Positions 23,105 to 30,646 of a stretch of DNA of 37,040 nt are shown one piece after another. Below the pieces are notes generated by a model. It saw nothing but the letters and a program-made list of their open reading frames with translations, was not told the DNA's origin and made no database searches. Location: positions 1 through 37,040 of the forward strand of contig CAUWFN010000017.1 of NCBI GenBank assembly GCA_963558075.1, given 5' to 3'. A program made the translations under genes and the position numbers. The DNA is from CALHKP01 sp963558075 (GTDB lineage Bacteria > Bacillota > Clostridia > Peptostreptococcales > Anaerovoracaceae). Positions within the stretch are counted from its first letter, which is position 1. The number at the start of each line of letters is the position of its first letter.

Positions 23105-23224
23105 AGCACTAGAGCTTGGAGATCGGGTGCGAGAGCCGAGAAGCTCGTTGCGTTAGGACTCGAAGCTCAGGGCGCTAGGTAACGTGAACTAGGCTACTAG
23201 CACTAGACCTTGGAGACCGGGTGC
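23105..23224 (+). repeat. direct repeat pair in the leuA-leuC gap
   Basis: A 26-bp sequence, AGCACTAGAGCTTGGAGATC then GGGTGC (23105-23130), recurs at 23199-23224 with two differences, 94 bp apart. The whole gap 23021-23282 is rich in CTAGG, CTTGG and GCTAG words, as if built from eroded copies. No gene or terminator is seen in it, so leuA and leuC can still be co-transcribed. Confidence 0.65.
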
Positions 23225-23282
23225 TTGGGGCCATGAAATAGGTTTTGGAATCGGGATTTTTATATATACGGAGGAATTTGCT

Positions 23283-24545
23283 ATGGGTATGACAATGACT
23301 CAGAAAATACTTGCTGATCATGCGGGACTGAAATCCGTAAAGGTTGGTCAGCTTATAAATGCAAAACTTGATATGGTGCTTGCAAATGATATTACAGGCC
23401 CTGTTTCGATAAATGAGTTTGAGGGCAATGGTTTTGATCAGGTGTTTGATAAGAGCAAAATATCGCTCGTGATGGACCACTTTGCTCCGAACAAAGATAT
23501 AAAAAGTGCGCAGCAGTGTAAGAAGTGCCGCACCTTTGCTAGAAAATTTGATATCGACAACTTCTATGACGTGGGGGAAATGGGAATTGAGCATGCGCTG
23601 CTTCCGGAAAAGGGACTAGTTGCAGCAGGTGATGCTATAATCGGAGCTGACTCTCATACGTGCACATATGGTGCGCTGGGAGCATTTTCTACAGGAGTTG
23701 GATCCACTGACCTTGCGGCGGCAATGGCGACAGGTGAAGCTTGGTTTAAGGTGCCAGAGGCGGATTTGTTCTTTTTGACAGGCGAGCTTTCGGAGGATGT
23801 AAGCGGAAAAGACGTAATCCTTCATATAATTGGAAAAATTGGTGTGGACGGAGCATTGTACAAATCTATGGAGTTTGCAGGACCGGGGGTATCGGCTCTT
23901 TCGATGGATGATCGATTTTGCATAGCAAATATGGCCATAGAGGCGGGAGCAAAGAATGGAATCTTTCCTGTTGATGAGAAAACAATAGAGTACATGGAAG
24001 GTCGCGTTACGCGAGGCTACAAGGTTTACGAAGCAGACCCTGATGCAGAATATGATTCTGTATATAAGATTGATCTTTCGGAGATTAAGCCTACAGTTGC
24101 TTTTCCTCACCTTCCGGAAAACACAAGAACTGTTGATGAGGCAGGGGATGTCGCGATTGACCAGGTTGTAATCGGCTCCTGCACTAACGGAAGACTTTCT
24201 GACATGAAAATAGCTGCAGAGATTCTTGCAGGAAAACATATTCACAAAAATGTTAGAGCGATTGTGATTCCTGCGACTCAGCAGATTTATAAAGAGTGCA
24301 TAAAACTAGGATATATTGATACGTTTATCGATGCTGGATGCATCGTTTCGACTCCTACATGCGGACCTTGCCTCGGCGGATATATGGGAATACTTGCTGA
24401 AGGCGAAAGATGTGTTGCAACGACGAATAGAAATTTTGTTGGCAGAATGGGGCATGTGGAATCTGAGGTTTATCTTGCTAGCCCTGCGGTTGCGGCAGCG
24501 TCTGCAATTGCCGGAAAGATAGATGTACCAAAAAGGAGAAAGTAA
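23283..24545 (+). CDS. leuC: 3-isopropylmalate dehydratase large subunit
   Basis: A 420-residue aconitase-family subunit. With LeuD it isomerises 2- to 3-isopropylmalate. The [4Fe-4S] ligands are visible: C300 in IGSCTNGR, and C360 and C363 in PTCGPCLGG. Also clear are the GADSHTCTYGALGAFSTGVGSTD stretch near 121 and MTMTQKILADHAG at the start. Length matches the shorter archaeal/clostridial LeuC form. CGGAGG precedes the ATG. It ends right before the leuD ATG with no gap, so the two subunits are translationally coupled. A start two codons downstream (Met3) is possible but less well spaced. Confidence 0.96.
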   Translation: MGMTMTQKILADHAGLKSVKVGQLINAKLDMVLANDITGPVSINEFEGNGFDQVFDKSKISLVMDHFAPNKDIKSAQQCKKCRTFARKFDIDNFYDVGEMGIEHALLPEKGLVAAGDAIIGADSHTCTYGALGAFSTGVGSTDLAAAMATGEAWFKVPEADLFFLTGELSEDVSGKDVILHIIGKIGVDGALYKSMEFAGPGVSALSMDDRFCIANMAIEAGAKNGIFPVDEKTIEYMEGRVTRGYKVYEADPDAEYDSVYKIDLSEIKPTVAFPHLPENTRTVDEAGDVAIDQVVIGSCTNGRLSDMKIAAEILAGKHIHKNVRAIVIPATQQIYKECIKLGYIDTFIDAGCIVSTPTCGPCLGGYMGILAEGERCVATTNRNFVGRMGHVESEVYLASPAVAAASAIAGKIDVPKRRK

Positions 24546-25076
24546 ATGGATGTAAGAGGCAAAGTACATAAATACGCAGATAATGTTGATACAGATGTAA
24601 TAATTCCTGCAAGACACCTAAATACACAGAACCATATGGAGCTTGCAGCCCACTGTATGGAGGACATTGATCCTGATTTTGTGAACAAAGTCGCTCCTGG
24701 CGATATCATGGTTGCCGGATTTAATTTTGGATGCGGATCATCTAGGGAGCATGCTCCCATTGCTATCAAAGCTTCTGGAATCAGCTGTGTAATTGCAACT
24801 ACGTTTGCAAGAATTTTTTACAGGAATGCAATAAATATCGGGCTTCCGATTCTAGAGTGTAAGGAAGCAAGTGAAAAAATTGAAGATGGCGATGAGGTTT
24901 TTGTAGACTTTGATAATGGGATTATCAAAAATCTTACTAAGGGTGAAGAGTATCAGGCTAGCCCGTTTCCAGAATTCATCCAGAAAATCATATCTTGCGG
25001 TGGACTGATTGCAAAAATTAGAGCTGACAAATCCGCTAGAGATTTTGGTGGAGTAACTGGAGATAAGAAGGATTAG
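24546..25076 (+). CDS. leuD: 3-isopropylmalate dehydratase small subunit
   Basis: A 176-residue swivel-domain subunit that joins LeuC. Diagnostic words are GKVHKYADNVDTDVIIPARHL (the N-terminal active-site loop), FNFGCGSSREHAPIAIKASG and FARIFYRNAINIGLPILEC. Its size fits the short form that pairs with the 420-residue LeuC type. The ATG directly follows the leuC stop, with AAAAGGAGA at the end of leuC as ribosome site. It is followed by leuB after 17 bases. No irregularities are seen. Confidence 0.96.
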   Translation: MDVRGKVHKYADNVDTDVIIPARHLNTQNHMELAAHCMEDIDPDFVNKVAPGDIMVAGFNFGCGSSREHAPIAIKASGISCVIATTFARIFYRNAINIGLPILECKEASEKIEDGDEVFVDFDNGIIKNLTKGEEYQASPFPEFIQKIISCGGLIAKIRADKSARDFGGVTGDKKD

Positions 25077-25093
25077 AAAGCGGGGAGCATAAT

Positions 25094-26164
25094 ATGAACT
25101 ATAAGATTGCAGTTATAAAAGGTGACGGTATCGGACCTGAGGTTGTATGCGAAGCTGTCAGGGTTCTTGAAACCGTTGGAAAAATATATGGTCATAAATT
25201 TGACTTTGATTATGTCAGAGCTGGTGGTGCGGCTATCGATGAGGATGGAGAATGTCTTCCCTCTTCAGCCATCGATGCCTGCCGCTTCAGTGATGCGGTG
25301 CTTCTGGGTGCTGTAGGTGGACCAAAATGGGACAACCTTCCCGGAGACAAAAGGCCGGAGAGGGCACTTCTCGGGCTCAGAAAGGCTCTCGGCTTATATG
25401 CCAATATTAGGCCGGCAGTTGTATTTGATGAGCTTTCGGATGCATCACCTTTGAAAAAGGAAATAATCGGTGATGGGCTTGACATTGTAGTTGTTCGAGA
25501 ACTTACCGGCGGAATATATTTTGGTGAGCATGTGACTGAAGAATCAGAAAATGGCACAGAAGCTTATGATGTGGAAAGATATTCTGATTTTGAAATTAGA
25601 AGAATCGCAAGAAGCGCTTTTGATATGGCGAAGAAGAGACGCGGCAAAGTCACAAGCGTGGACAAAGCAAATGTTCTCGACAGCTCGAGGCTCTGGAGAA
25701 AAATCGTGACGGAAGTAGCCGAGGAGTATCCTGAGGTTGAGCTTGAGCACATGTACGTTGATAATGCAGCTATGCAGCTAGTTAGAAATCCGAGACAGTT
25801 TGATGTATTAGTGACTTCGAATATGTTCGGCGATATTCTTTCTGACGAGGCAAGTCAGATTGCAGGCTCTATCGGAATGCTTCCTTCAGCAAGTTTGGCT
25901 GAGGGAAGCTTTGGAATGTATGAGCCAGTTCATGGGTCTGCACCTGATATCGCAGGAAAAAACACTGCAAATCCTATTGCGACAATTATGTCGGCTGCGA
26001 TGATGCTGAGATATACGTTTGATCTATCAAAGGAGGCTGATGCTGTAGAGGATGCAGTCAGCGAGTTTTTGAAGATGGGGTATAGAACTGCAGATATTGC
26101 ATCGGGCGGTGATTTCCTGGGTACAGCAGAAACGGGCGCATTAATTGCGTCCTGCATAAAATAA
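25094..26164 (+). CDS. leuB: 3-isopropylmalate dehydrogenase
   Basis: A 356-residue NAD-dependent oxidative decarboxylase that turns 3-isopropylmalate into 2-oxoisocaproate, the direct precursor of leucine. It starts NYKIAVIKGDGIGPEVV; VVVRELTGGIYFG (about 135), TSVDKANVLDSSRLWR (about 190), DNAAMQLVRNPRQFDVLVTSNMFGDILSDEASQI (about 223), and EPVHGSAPDIAGKNTANP (about 276) are family signatures. GGGGAG precedes the ATG. It is the last gene of leuACDB; a terminator follows at 26211. Together the four genes encode the whole leucine branch except the final transaminase. Confidence 0.97.
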   Translation: MNYKIAVIKGDGIGPEVVCEAVRVLETVGKIYGHKFDFDYVRAGGAAIDEDGECLPSSAIDACRFSDAVLLGAVGGPKWDNLPGDKRPERALLGLRKALGLYANIRPAVVFDELSDASPLKKEIIGDGLDIVVVRELTGGIYFGEHVTEESENGTEAYDVERYSDFEIRRIARSAFDMAKKRRGKVTSVDKANVLDSSRLWRKIVTEVAEEYPEVELEHMYVDNAAMQLVRNPRQFDVLVTSNMFGDILSDEASQIAGSIGMLPSASLAEGSFGMYEPVHGSAPDIAGKNTANPIATIMSAAMMLRYTFDLSKEADAVEDAVSEFLKMGYRTADIASGGDFLGTAETGALIASCIK

Positions 26165-26210
26165 AAATCCCAAACCTTGCCGGAGCATCCCCCGCACCGG
26201 CGACAGAGAG

Positions 26211-26260
26211 GCCTTTGCCTTGCTTTTTTTCCTTTCGTAAAGCAGGGCAGGGCTTTTTTG
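26211..26260 (+). terminator. terminator of the leucine operon
   Basis: GCCTTTGCCTTGCTTT (from 26211) pairs with AAAGCAGGGCAGGGC (ending 26253) with a one-base bulge and a few G-T pairs, followed by TTTTTTG. It lies 47 bases after leuB. A long open frame runs through this hairpin, so the true start of the next gene must be downstream of it. Confidence 0.85.
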
Positions 26261-26292
26261 TTTTGCACGCTGCGGAGGCTGCTGGGTATTCG

Positions 26293-27840
26293 GTGGCTTT
26301 GGTCATTGCTATGCTAGTTTCGATGATGATTCCGCAAGTGGCATTTGCTGATGCGAAAGCAGATGAAGATTCTATTACAATCGAAACAACGCTTCAGGAT
26401 GGAATTGAGCAGAAGGGCAGCCGAAAGACAATTGATGTTATTGCCAAAAAAGGTGACAAGAAAATTTCTTCTAAAGTGTATTTGAACGCAAAGCCTATAA
26501 AAAAGGCATGGAGCGACTCAACGAAGGATAGCTATACACTTGATTTTTATGAAGAAGGCGAAAACTTCGTAATGATTCAAGCAGTTGAAGATGGGAAAGT
26601 TGTAAAAGAAATTGCAAGAACTGTAAATTACAAAAAGGCTCAGCCTGGTGAGGTTATAGGTCATGCGACTTTCTCAATGGAAGGCCTAACAATCGGCACA
26701 GGGTACTTTATCGAGCCAGTTCAGGTGGAAATTCGTGAGGGTGAAAACGCAGCTCACCTGTTAACTAGAGTTCTAGAGGAATATGGATATTCGTACCGCA
26801 ACACAGGAAAAATCGAAGATAGCTTTTACCTTTCAATGGTTGCAAACGGCGGCGAATACGATACTGGTTGCCAGGAAAAGAATACTCTTATGAGCAAAGT
26901 ACCTGTAAACCTAGAAGGTAAAGTTCCAGCTTGTCTTCAGAAGGTTCTAGATGAAAAGGGATTCTCCCTAAGCGAAAATAACCTCGTTGGCGAGGATGGT
27001 AAGGTTGTTGAACTCGGAGAATTTTGTTATTCATACCTGTCAGGATGGATGTACTCCGTAAACAATATTTTCCCTAACGTTGGATTTTCAGGAACATACC
27101 CAGGAGACGGCGATGTTATCAGAGTTCAGTTCACTCTATATGGACTTGGCGCTGACATCGGCGGAGGATATGCAATGGGTGGAGGCGGACTGACCGACTT
27201 CTATAAGGTTGCGAACAAAACAGATCTTCTGAGAAATATCGGATCTTTCAACGTAAGAGCGAACAAAGAAGAGCTTCTAGCAGATGCTGGTGTTAAGGCT
27301 GCATACGACAAAGCCCTTGCTCTTGGAGCTCAGCTTGATGCTCCTCAGGCAGATGTTGACATGGCAATTGTAAATCTAAACGAAGCTTTAGAAGCATACG
27401 AAAAGATTGCAGAAAACAAATTAGCTGCTCAGAAAGTTGATGATATGATTGATGCACTAGGCGAAATTACACTAGATAGCCTCGATGATATCAATGCAGC
27501 TGTAGCAGCATATAACGCACTAACAGATGAGCAGAAAGCTTTTGTAAAAGGTATCGATAAACTAGATGCAGCAATCGAAAAGTATAACCAGCTCAAAGAA
27601 GAAGCAGAAAAACCAAGCAAGCCAGACCCAGAAAAACCAGGTAAGCCTGATCCAGAGAAACCAAGTAAGCCAGATGCAGGAAAACCTGACGCTAGCAAAC
27701 CAAATGCTGACAAGACTCCAGCTGGCGGTGCAGACAAAGCTCCAGAAACAGGAGATGAAAACTCACTGCTTCTATACGTAGTTACTCTAACAGGAGCGCT
27801 TGCTCTTGCATTTACAGCAAAGAGAAAATACAGCAAATAG
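26293..27840 (+). CDS. DUF4430 cell-wall surface protein
   Basis: About 515 residues from GTG 26293. The signal peptide core (VALVIAMLVSMMIPQVAFA, cut near FADA) lacks the basic n-region normally before it, and GGAGG (26274-26278) is 14 bases away, so the start is uncertain; ATG 26311 is an alternative. The mature protein has a beta-rich N-terminal part (about 30-110), a DUF4430 domain (about 130-285) with SYLSGWMYSVNNIFPNVGFS and GDGDVIRVQFTLYG, and helical repeats of FIVAR type (about 310-425). A proline-lysine spacer (EKPSKPDPEKPGKPDPEKP) leads to a sorting signal APETGD, a hydrophobic helix and KRKYSK. It would be attached to the wall by a sortase encoded elsewhere. DUF4430 resembles the transcobalamin-type domain; the ligand is unknown. 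Confidence 0.85.
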   Translation: MALVIAMLVSMMIPQVAFADAKADEDSITIETTLQDGIEQKGSRKTIDVIAKKGDKKISSKVYLNAKPIKKAWSDSTKDSYTLDFYEEGENFVMIQAVEDGKVVKEIARTVNYKKAQPGEVIGHATFSMEGLTIGTGYFIEPVQVEIREGENAAHLLTRVLEEYGYSYRNTGKIEDSFYLSMVANGGEYDTGCQEKNTLMSKVPVNLEGKVPACLQKVLDEKGFSLSENNLVGEDGKVVELGEFCYSYLSGWMYSVNNIFPNVGFSGTYPGDGDVIRVQFTLYGLGADIGGGYAMGGGGLTDFYKVANKTDLLRNIGSFNVRANKEELLADAGVKAAYDKALALGAQLDAPQADVDMAIVNLNEALEAYEKIAENKLAAQKVDDMIDALGEITLDSLDDINAAVAAYNALTDEQKAFVKGIDKLDAAIEKYNQLKEEAEKPSKPDPEKPGKPDPEKPSKPDAGKPDASKPNADKTPAGGADKAPETGDENSLLLYVVTLTGALALAFTAKRKYSK

Positions 27841-27927
27841 GTACACAGACAAATAAGCAAATAATTAATAGAAAGTATATATGCTAACGAGCCATATATA
27901 CAGGCTAGAAATAAAAGAAACTTGAAG

Positions 27928-27965
27928 AGGGACACCATCCGAAAGGAGGGTGTCCTTCTCCTTTT
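27928..27965 (+). terminator. terminator of the DUF4430 gene
   Basis: AGGGACACCATCC (27928-27940), a GAAA tetraloop and GGAGGGTGTCCT (27945-27956) form a strong stem, followed by TCTCCTTTTG. Confidence 0.85.
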
Positions 27966-27985
27966 GTGCTATGCATGGCGCGCCC

Positions 27986-28131
27986 CGCAAAGATAGAGGG
28001 TATTGCGGGCATAGCGTGCTTCGCAAGGATATTGAGTATTGCAACGTGATGGGCTTCGCAATAATAGTGAGTAGTGCAATGTGGCGATCGCAAGAACAGT
28101 GCCACGTGTTTTGCACGGCGAATGTTCGCAA
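27986..28131 (+). repeat. CGCAA...TTGC hairpin units, about 35-bp period
   Basis: CGCAA recurs at 27986, 28022, 28057, 28089 and 28127. In the first four units it is followed by about 12-20 bases and a GCAA-complementary TTGC or TGCAA (TATTGCGGGC, TATTGCAACG, AGTGCAATG, TTTTGCACGG), so each can form a small hairpin. Spacings are 36, 35, 32 and 38. The array begins the second large repeat island, right after the terminator. Confidence 0.6.
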
Positions 28132-28167
28132 GTAAGCAAGGGGCCAATCGTGCATTTAGGTATAAAA

Positions 28168-28738
28168 GGGATGCAGTTTTGCTAGATATTGAAAAACTGC
28201 ATACATATTGATTTAGAATCGGAGCCCGAAGTGGGGTTTTCAAATTTGAGTCCACACTTCGGGGTACATTTTATTGAGGTGGATGGAAGCACAATTTAGG
28301 AAGTGTCAAAATCTGCTTCCGGATTTAAGGGTGGCTATTGAAGCATAAATCAAAAAATATGCAACACTGCATCCACTTTTAAGGGTGGTGTTTGAAGCAG
28401 ATTTCAAGTAATCTCTAAATATGCTTCCATCGGATGATGAAAAAATGGATGCACATCTTGGGAGTCTCTGGAAAATGCATCCATTTTCTCATATAAGCAT
28501 GGATGCATAAATCAAGTTCTTGCGAAACATGCATCCAGTGCACCTCAAAAAAAGGGATGCAGTTTTGCCAGATATTGAAAAACTGCATACATCTTGATTT
28601 AGAATCGGAGCCCGAAGTGTAGTATGTAAATCCGCGACCACACTTCGGGGTACATTTTATATACATAATGGACATAGTATGATGATATGCAGTGATTTAC
28701 AGCATGGTTTGAGAAATTGCAAATCATGCTGTAAATTT
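28168..28738 (+). repeat. mosaic of hairpin repeats, island 2
   Basis: Hairpins in order: GGGATGCAGTTTTGC...AAAACTGCATAC (28168-28204), GAGCCCGAAGTG...CACTTCGGGG (about 28222-28264), GGAAGCA...TGCTTCC (28285-28320), GAAGCAT...TGCATCC (28340-28374), GAAGCAG...TGCTTCC (28394-28428), ATGGATGCA...TGCATCCAT (28445-28484), ATGGATGCAT...ATGCATCCA (28499-28537), GGGATGCAG again (28554-28590), CCCGAAGTG again (28609-28650) and TTACAGCATG...CATGCTGTAA (28697-28735). The GGGATGCAG plus CCCGAAGTG pair is an imperfect direct duplication of about 110 bp. No gene is seen. Confidence 0.85.
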
Positions 28739-28749
28739 CTAATCATAAA

Positions 28750-28942
28750 ACAGCACGAAACCTATATTTCTAAAACGTGCTGTAAAAAAATGAAGCCTGT
28801 TACAGCACAAACTTCAGATTTTGGGATTCGTGCTGTACCTGGCCGCCAAGAAACACAGCACATCTTTTGATTTTCTGATTTGTGCTGTACCTGGCCGCCG
28901 AGAAATACAGCACAGATTCTGATTTTTCAATTCGTGCTGTAC
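28750..28942 (+). repeat. four ACAGCAC hairpins at 52-53 bp period, island 2
   Basis: ACAGCAC starts at 28750, 28802, 28855 and 28907 (spacings 52, 53, 52), each followed by about 20 AT-rich bases and GTGCTGT. The bases between units 2, 3 and 4 read ACCTGGCCGCC then AAGAAAC or GAGAAAT. Spacing, arms and linker match the array at 19495-19687, and both arrays directly follow a TTACAGCATG hairpin, so the two islands share descent. Confidence 0.88.
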
Positions 28943-29133
28943 CGAGGCGGCGCAACAGGTCGGCGCAGCGGGGCAGCAGAACAGGGTGCGCAGCGGGGCA
29001 GCAGAACAGGGCGCGCAGTAGGGAGGCGCAACAGGCCGGCGCAACAGGGCGCGCAGTAGGGCGGCAGAACATGCCGGCGCAACAGGGCGCGCAGTAGGGC
29101 GGCAGAACATGCCGGCGCAGCGGGGCGCGGAAA
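28943..29133 (+). repeat. GC-rich 38-bp tandem repeat
   Basis: Clean units start at 29041, 29079 and 29117 (period 38), reading GCAACAGGGCGCGCAGTAGG then GCGGCAGAACATGCCGGC. More diverged units with GCAGCGGGGCAGCAGAACAG lie to the left from 28943. The Cys/Pro/Arg-rich open frames on the minus strand here come from the repeat and have no ribosome site. From 29134 to the promoter at 29217 I see nothing further. Confidence 0.75.
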
Positions 29134-29216
29134 CAAGGCACGGGTAGGGAGCGGTGAACTGTGTGGCACAGACTTTGGATACTGGATTTTGCTGTCTTCT
29201 TGGGTTTAAATATTTT

Positions 29217-29245
29217 TTGCAATATATCGGCAAAAATATTATAAT
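29217..29245 (+). promoter_or_regulatory. promoter of the membrane protein-rsmE-mtaB-HIT operon
   Basis: TTGCAA (29217-29222), a 17-base spacer and a consensus TATAAT (29240-29245), about 40 bases before the TTG start. Confidence 0.8.
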
Positions 29246-29282
29246 AAATTTGTATGACTATATAGTTAGAGGAGAAGAAATA

Positions 29283-29879
29283 TTGGCTAGACGAAGTAAA
29301 TCACATGATAAAAATAAAGTTTTTTTGATGTTTTGTGCGGTGCTTGGAATGCTGCTAGGATGGATTGCATCTGATAACACTGGCATTCCGTTTGTGGAGG
29401 GTGTGCTTGACAGTGTTGGAATCTGGATATTTACAGCATCCCTTGTTGCAGCAGGTTCGGAGCGAGGCCCAGTAGCTGTCATAAACAACCTTGCTTTTTA
29501 TGTATGCGCGATACTTGCATTTGCGCTACATGGAATGCTGGCCGGAGCAAGCCTTGGAGCAGGATTTTTGGTGTACAGGACTGTGCTTGCGGCACTAGGA
29601 TCTTTGATCGGATTTATCACCTGGAATAGCTCGCAGGATCAGTGGCTTGGTGCAGTTAGCGGGGCGGTTCCTGTTTCGCTGATTTTGGCAGAGGGATTTC
29701 CTGTTATTTATAGCAGGTCAGCGGTGCTCGCCTTTGATGTAGTACTTGGAGTAGGACTGTTTTTTGTTTTACTGAAGGGAAGGGAAAAGAAGCTTATGGC
29801 ATTTCCTTTTATCATAATATTTGTTTTTGCACTTGTATATTTTGATGCATTTTCAAAATTGTTTGGAGGATGGATATGA
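29283..29879 (+). CDS. DUF6518-like integral membrane protein
   Basis: A 198-residue protein with a short basic N-terminus (ARRSKSHDKNK) and six hydrophobic helices from about residue 13 to 195. It has no catalytic motif. The overall pattern (small six-helix protein, NSSQDQWLGAVSGAVPVSLILAEG) is what I recall of the DUF6518 family; this is tentative. The start is TTG 29283 after AGAGGAG (29268-29274) at 8-base spacing; an upstream ATG at 29154 lies before the promoter and is excluded. The stop overlaps the rsmE start by four bases (ATGA), so the two are coupled. Its function is unknown. Confidence 0.8.
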   Translation: MARRSKSHDKNKVFLMFCAVLGMLLGWIASDNTGIPFVEGVLDSVGIWIFTASLVAAGSERGPVAVINNLAFYVCAILAFALHGMLAGASLGAGFLVYRTVLAALGSLIGFITWNSSQDQWLGAVSGAVPVSLILAEGFPVIYSRSAVLAFDVVLGVGLFFVLLKGREKKLMAFPFIIIFVFALVYFDAFSKLFGGWI

Positions 29880-30613
29880 GCAGATTTTTTGTTGAACCGT
29901 CAGATGTTTATGACAGCGAAATAGTTATATCGTCAAAGGACGATATAAAACATATACGAAAAGTCCTTCGCTTGAAGGAAGGCGATAAGGTTGAAATTTC
30001 AGATGGTCAGGTCTGGGAATACATGACCGAGATTGCGCAGATTGACGAGGACGAGGTTAGCCTTACAATTCTTGACAAACAGAAGTTTGCGCGAGAGCCG
30101 GAGATTGAGGTTTGCCTGTTTCAGGGTGTTCCGAAGGCGGGCAAGATGGAAACTATAATCCAAAAATGCGTTGAGCTTGGTGTTAATTCGGTTACACCGA
30201 CTTTTATGGACAGAACTGTGGTTGTCGAGAAAGGAAATTTTTCGAAGAAGCTTGATAGATGGCAGAAAATCAGCGATGAGGCCGTCAAGCAGTGCAAGCG
30301 CGGAATTATTCCAAGGATTAATGAACAAATCGGATTCGCTGAGATGCTTGAAAAACTTGGTGATTTTGATCTTGTTGTTTTCCCTTACGAAAACGAGGAT
30401 AATCTGACGTTAAAGGGATATCTTAAAGAGGTCAGCAAAAAACCAAAGACGGTGGCTATTATTATAGGACCGGAGGGTGGTTTTAGCGATGATGAGGCCG
30501 AAAAGCTTAAGAGCGCAGGGGTCAGACCTGTTTCTCTTGGGAAGACTATTTTGAGGACTGAGACTGCTGGTATGGCGGCTTTGTCTATGGTAATGTACGA
30601 ATTTGAACTTTAG
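29876..30613 (+). CDS. rsmE: 16S rRNA (uracil1498-N3)-methyltransferase
   Basis: A 245-residue SPOUT-fold methyltransferase that modifies U1498 of 16S rRNA in the 30S subunit. It has an N-terminal PUA-like part (RFFVEPSDV...HIRKVLRLKEGDKVEISDG) and a C-terminal knot with QGVPKAGKMETIIQKCVELGV (about 83), WQKISDEAVKQCKRGIIP (about 131), IIIGPEGGFSDDEAEKL (about 199), and SLGKTILRTETAG (about 223), all classic RsmE words. ATG 29876 (spacing 7 from GGAGG at 29864-29868) is preferred over ATG 29870, which is too close to that site. The next gene, mtaB, starts 33 bases later, a common clostridial pairing. Confidence 0.95.
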   Translation: MSRFFVEPSDVYDSEIVISSKDDIKHIRKVLRLKEGDKVEISDGQVWEYMTEIAQIDEDEVSLTILDKQKFAREPEIEVCLFQGVPKAGKMETIIQKCVELGVNSVTPTFMDRTVVVEKGNFSKKLDRWQKISDEAVKQCKRGIIPRINEQIGFAEMLEKLGDFDLVVFPYENEDNLTLKGYLKEVSKKPKTVAIIIGPEGGFSDDEAEKLKSAGVRPVSLGKTILRTETAGMAALSMVMYEFEL

Positions 30614-30646
30614 CTGAGAGGCTTTGATATATAGAGAGGGGAATTA

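Noticed and set aside
26215..26292. Extended N-terminus of the DUF4430 protein (MPCFFSFRK...)
   Set aside because: It is encoded by the leu operon terminator hairpin and has no ribosome site.
28168..29133. Insertion sequence or integron
   Set aside because: No transposase or integrase frame, no terminal inverted repeats around the whole island and no clear target duplication.
28800..29222. Cysteine- and proline-rich proteins on the minus strand
   Set aside because: These open frames arise from the GC-rich tandem repeat, overlap in several frames and have no ribosome site.
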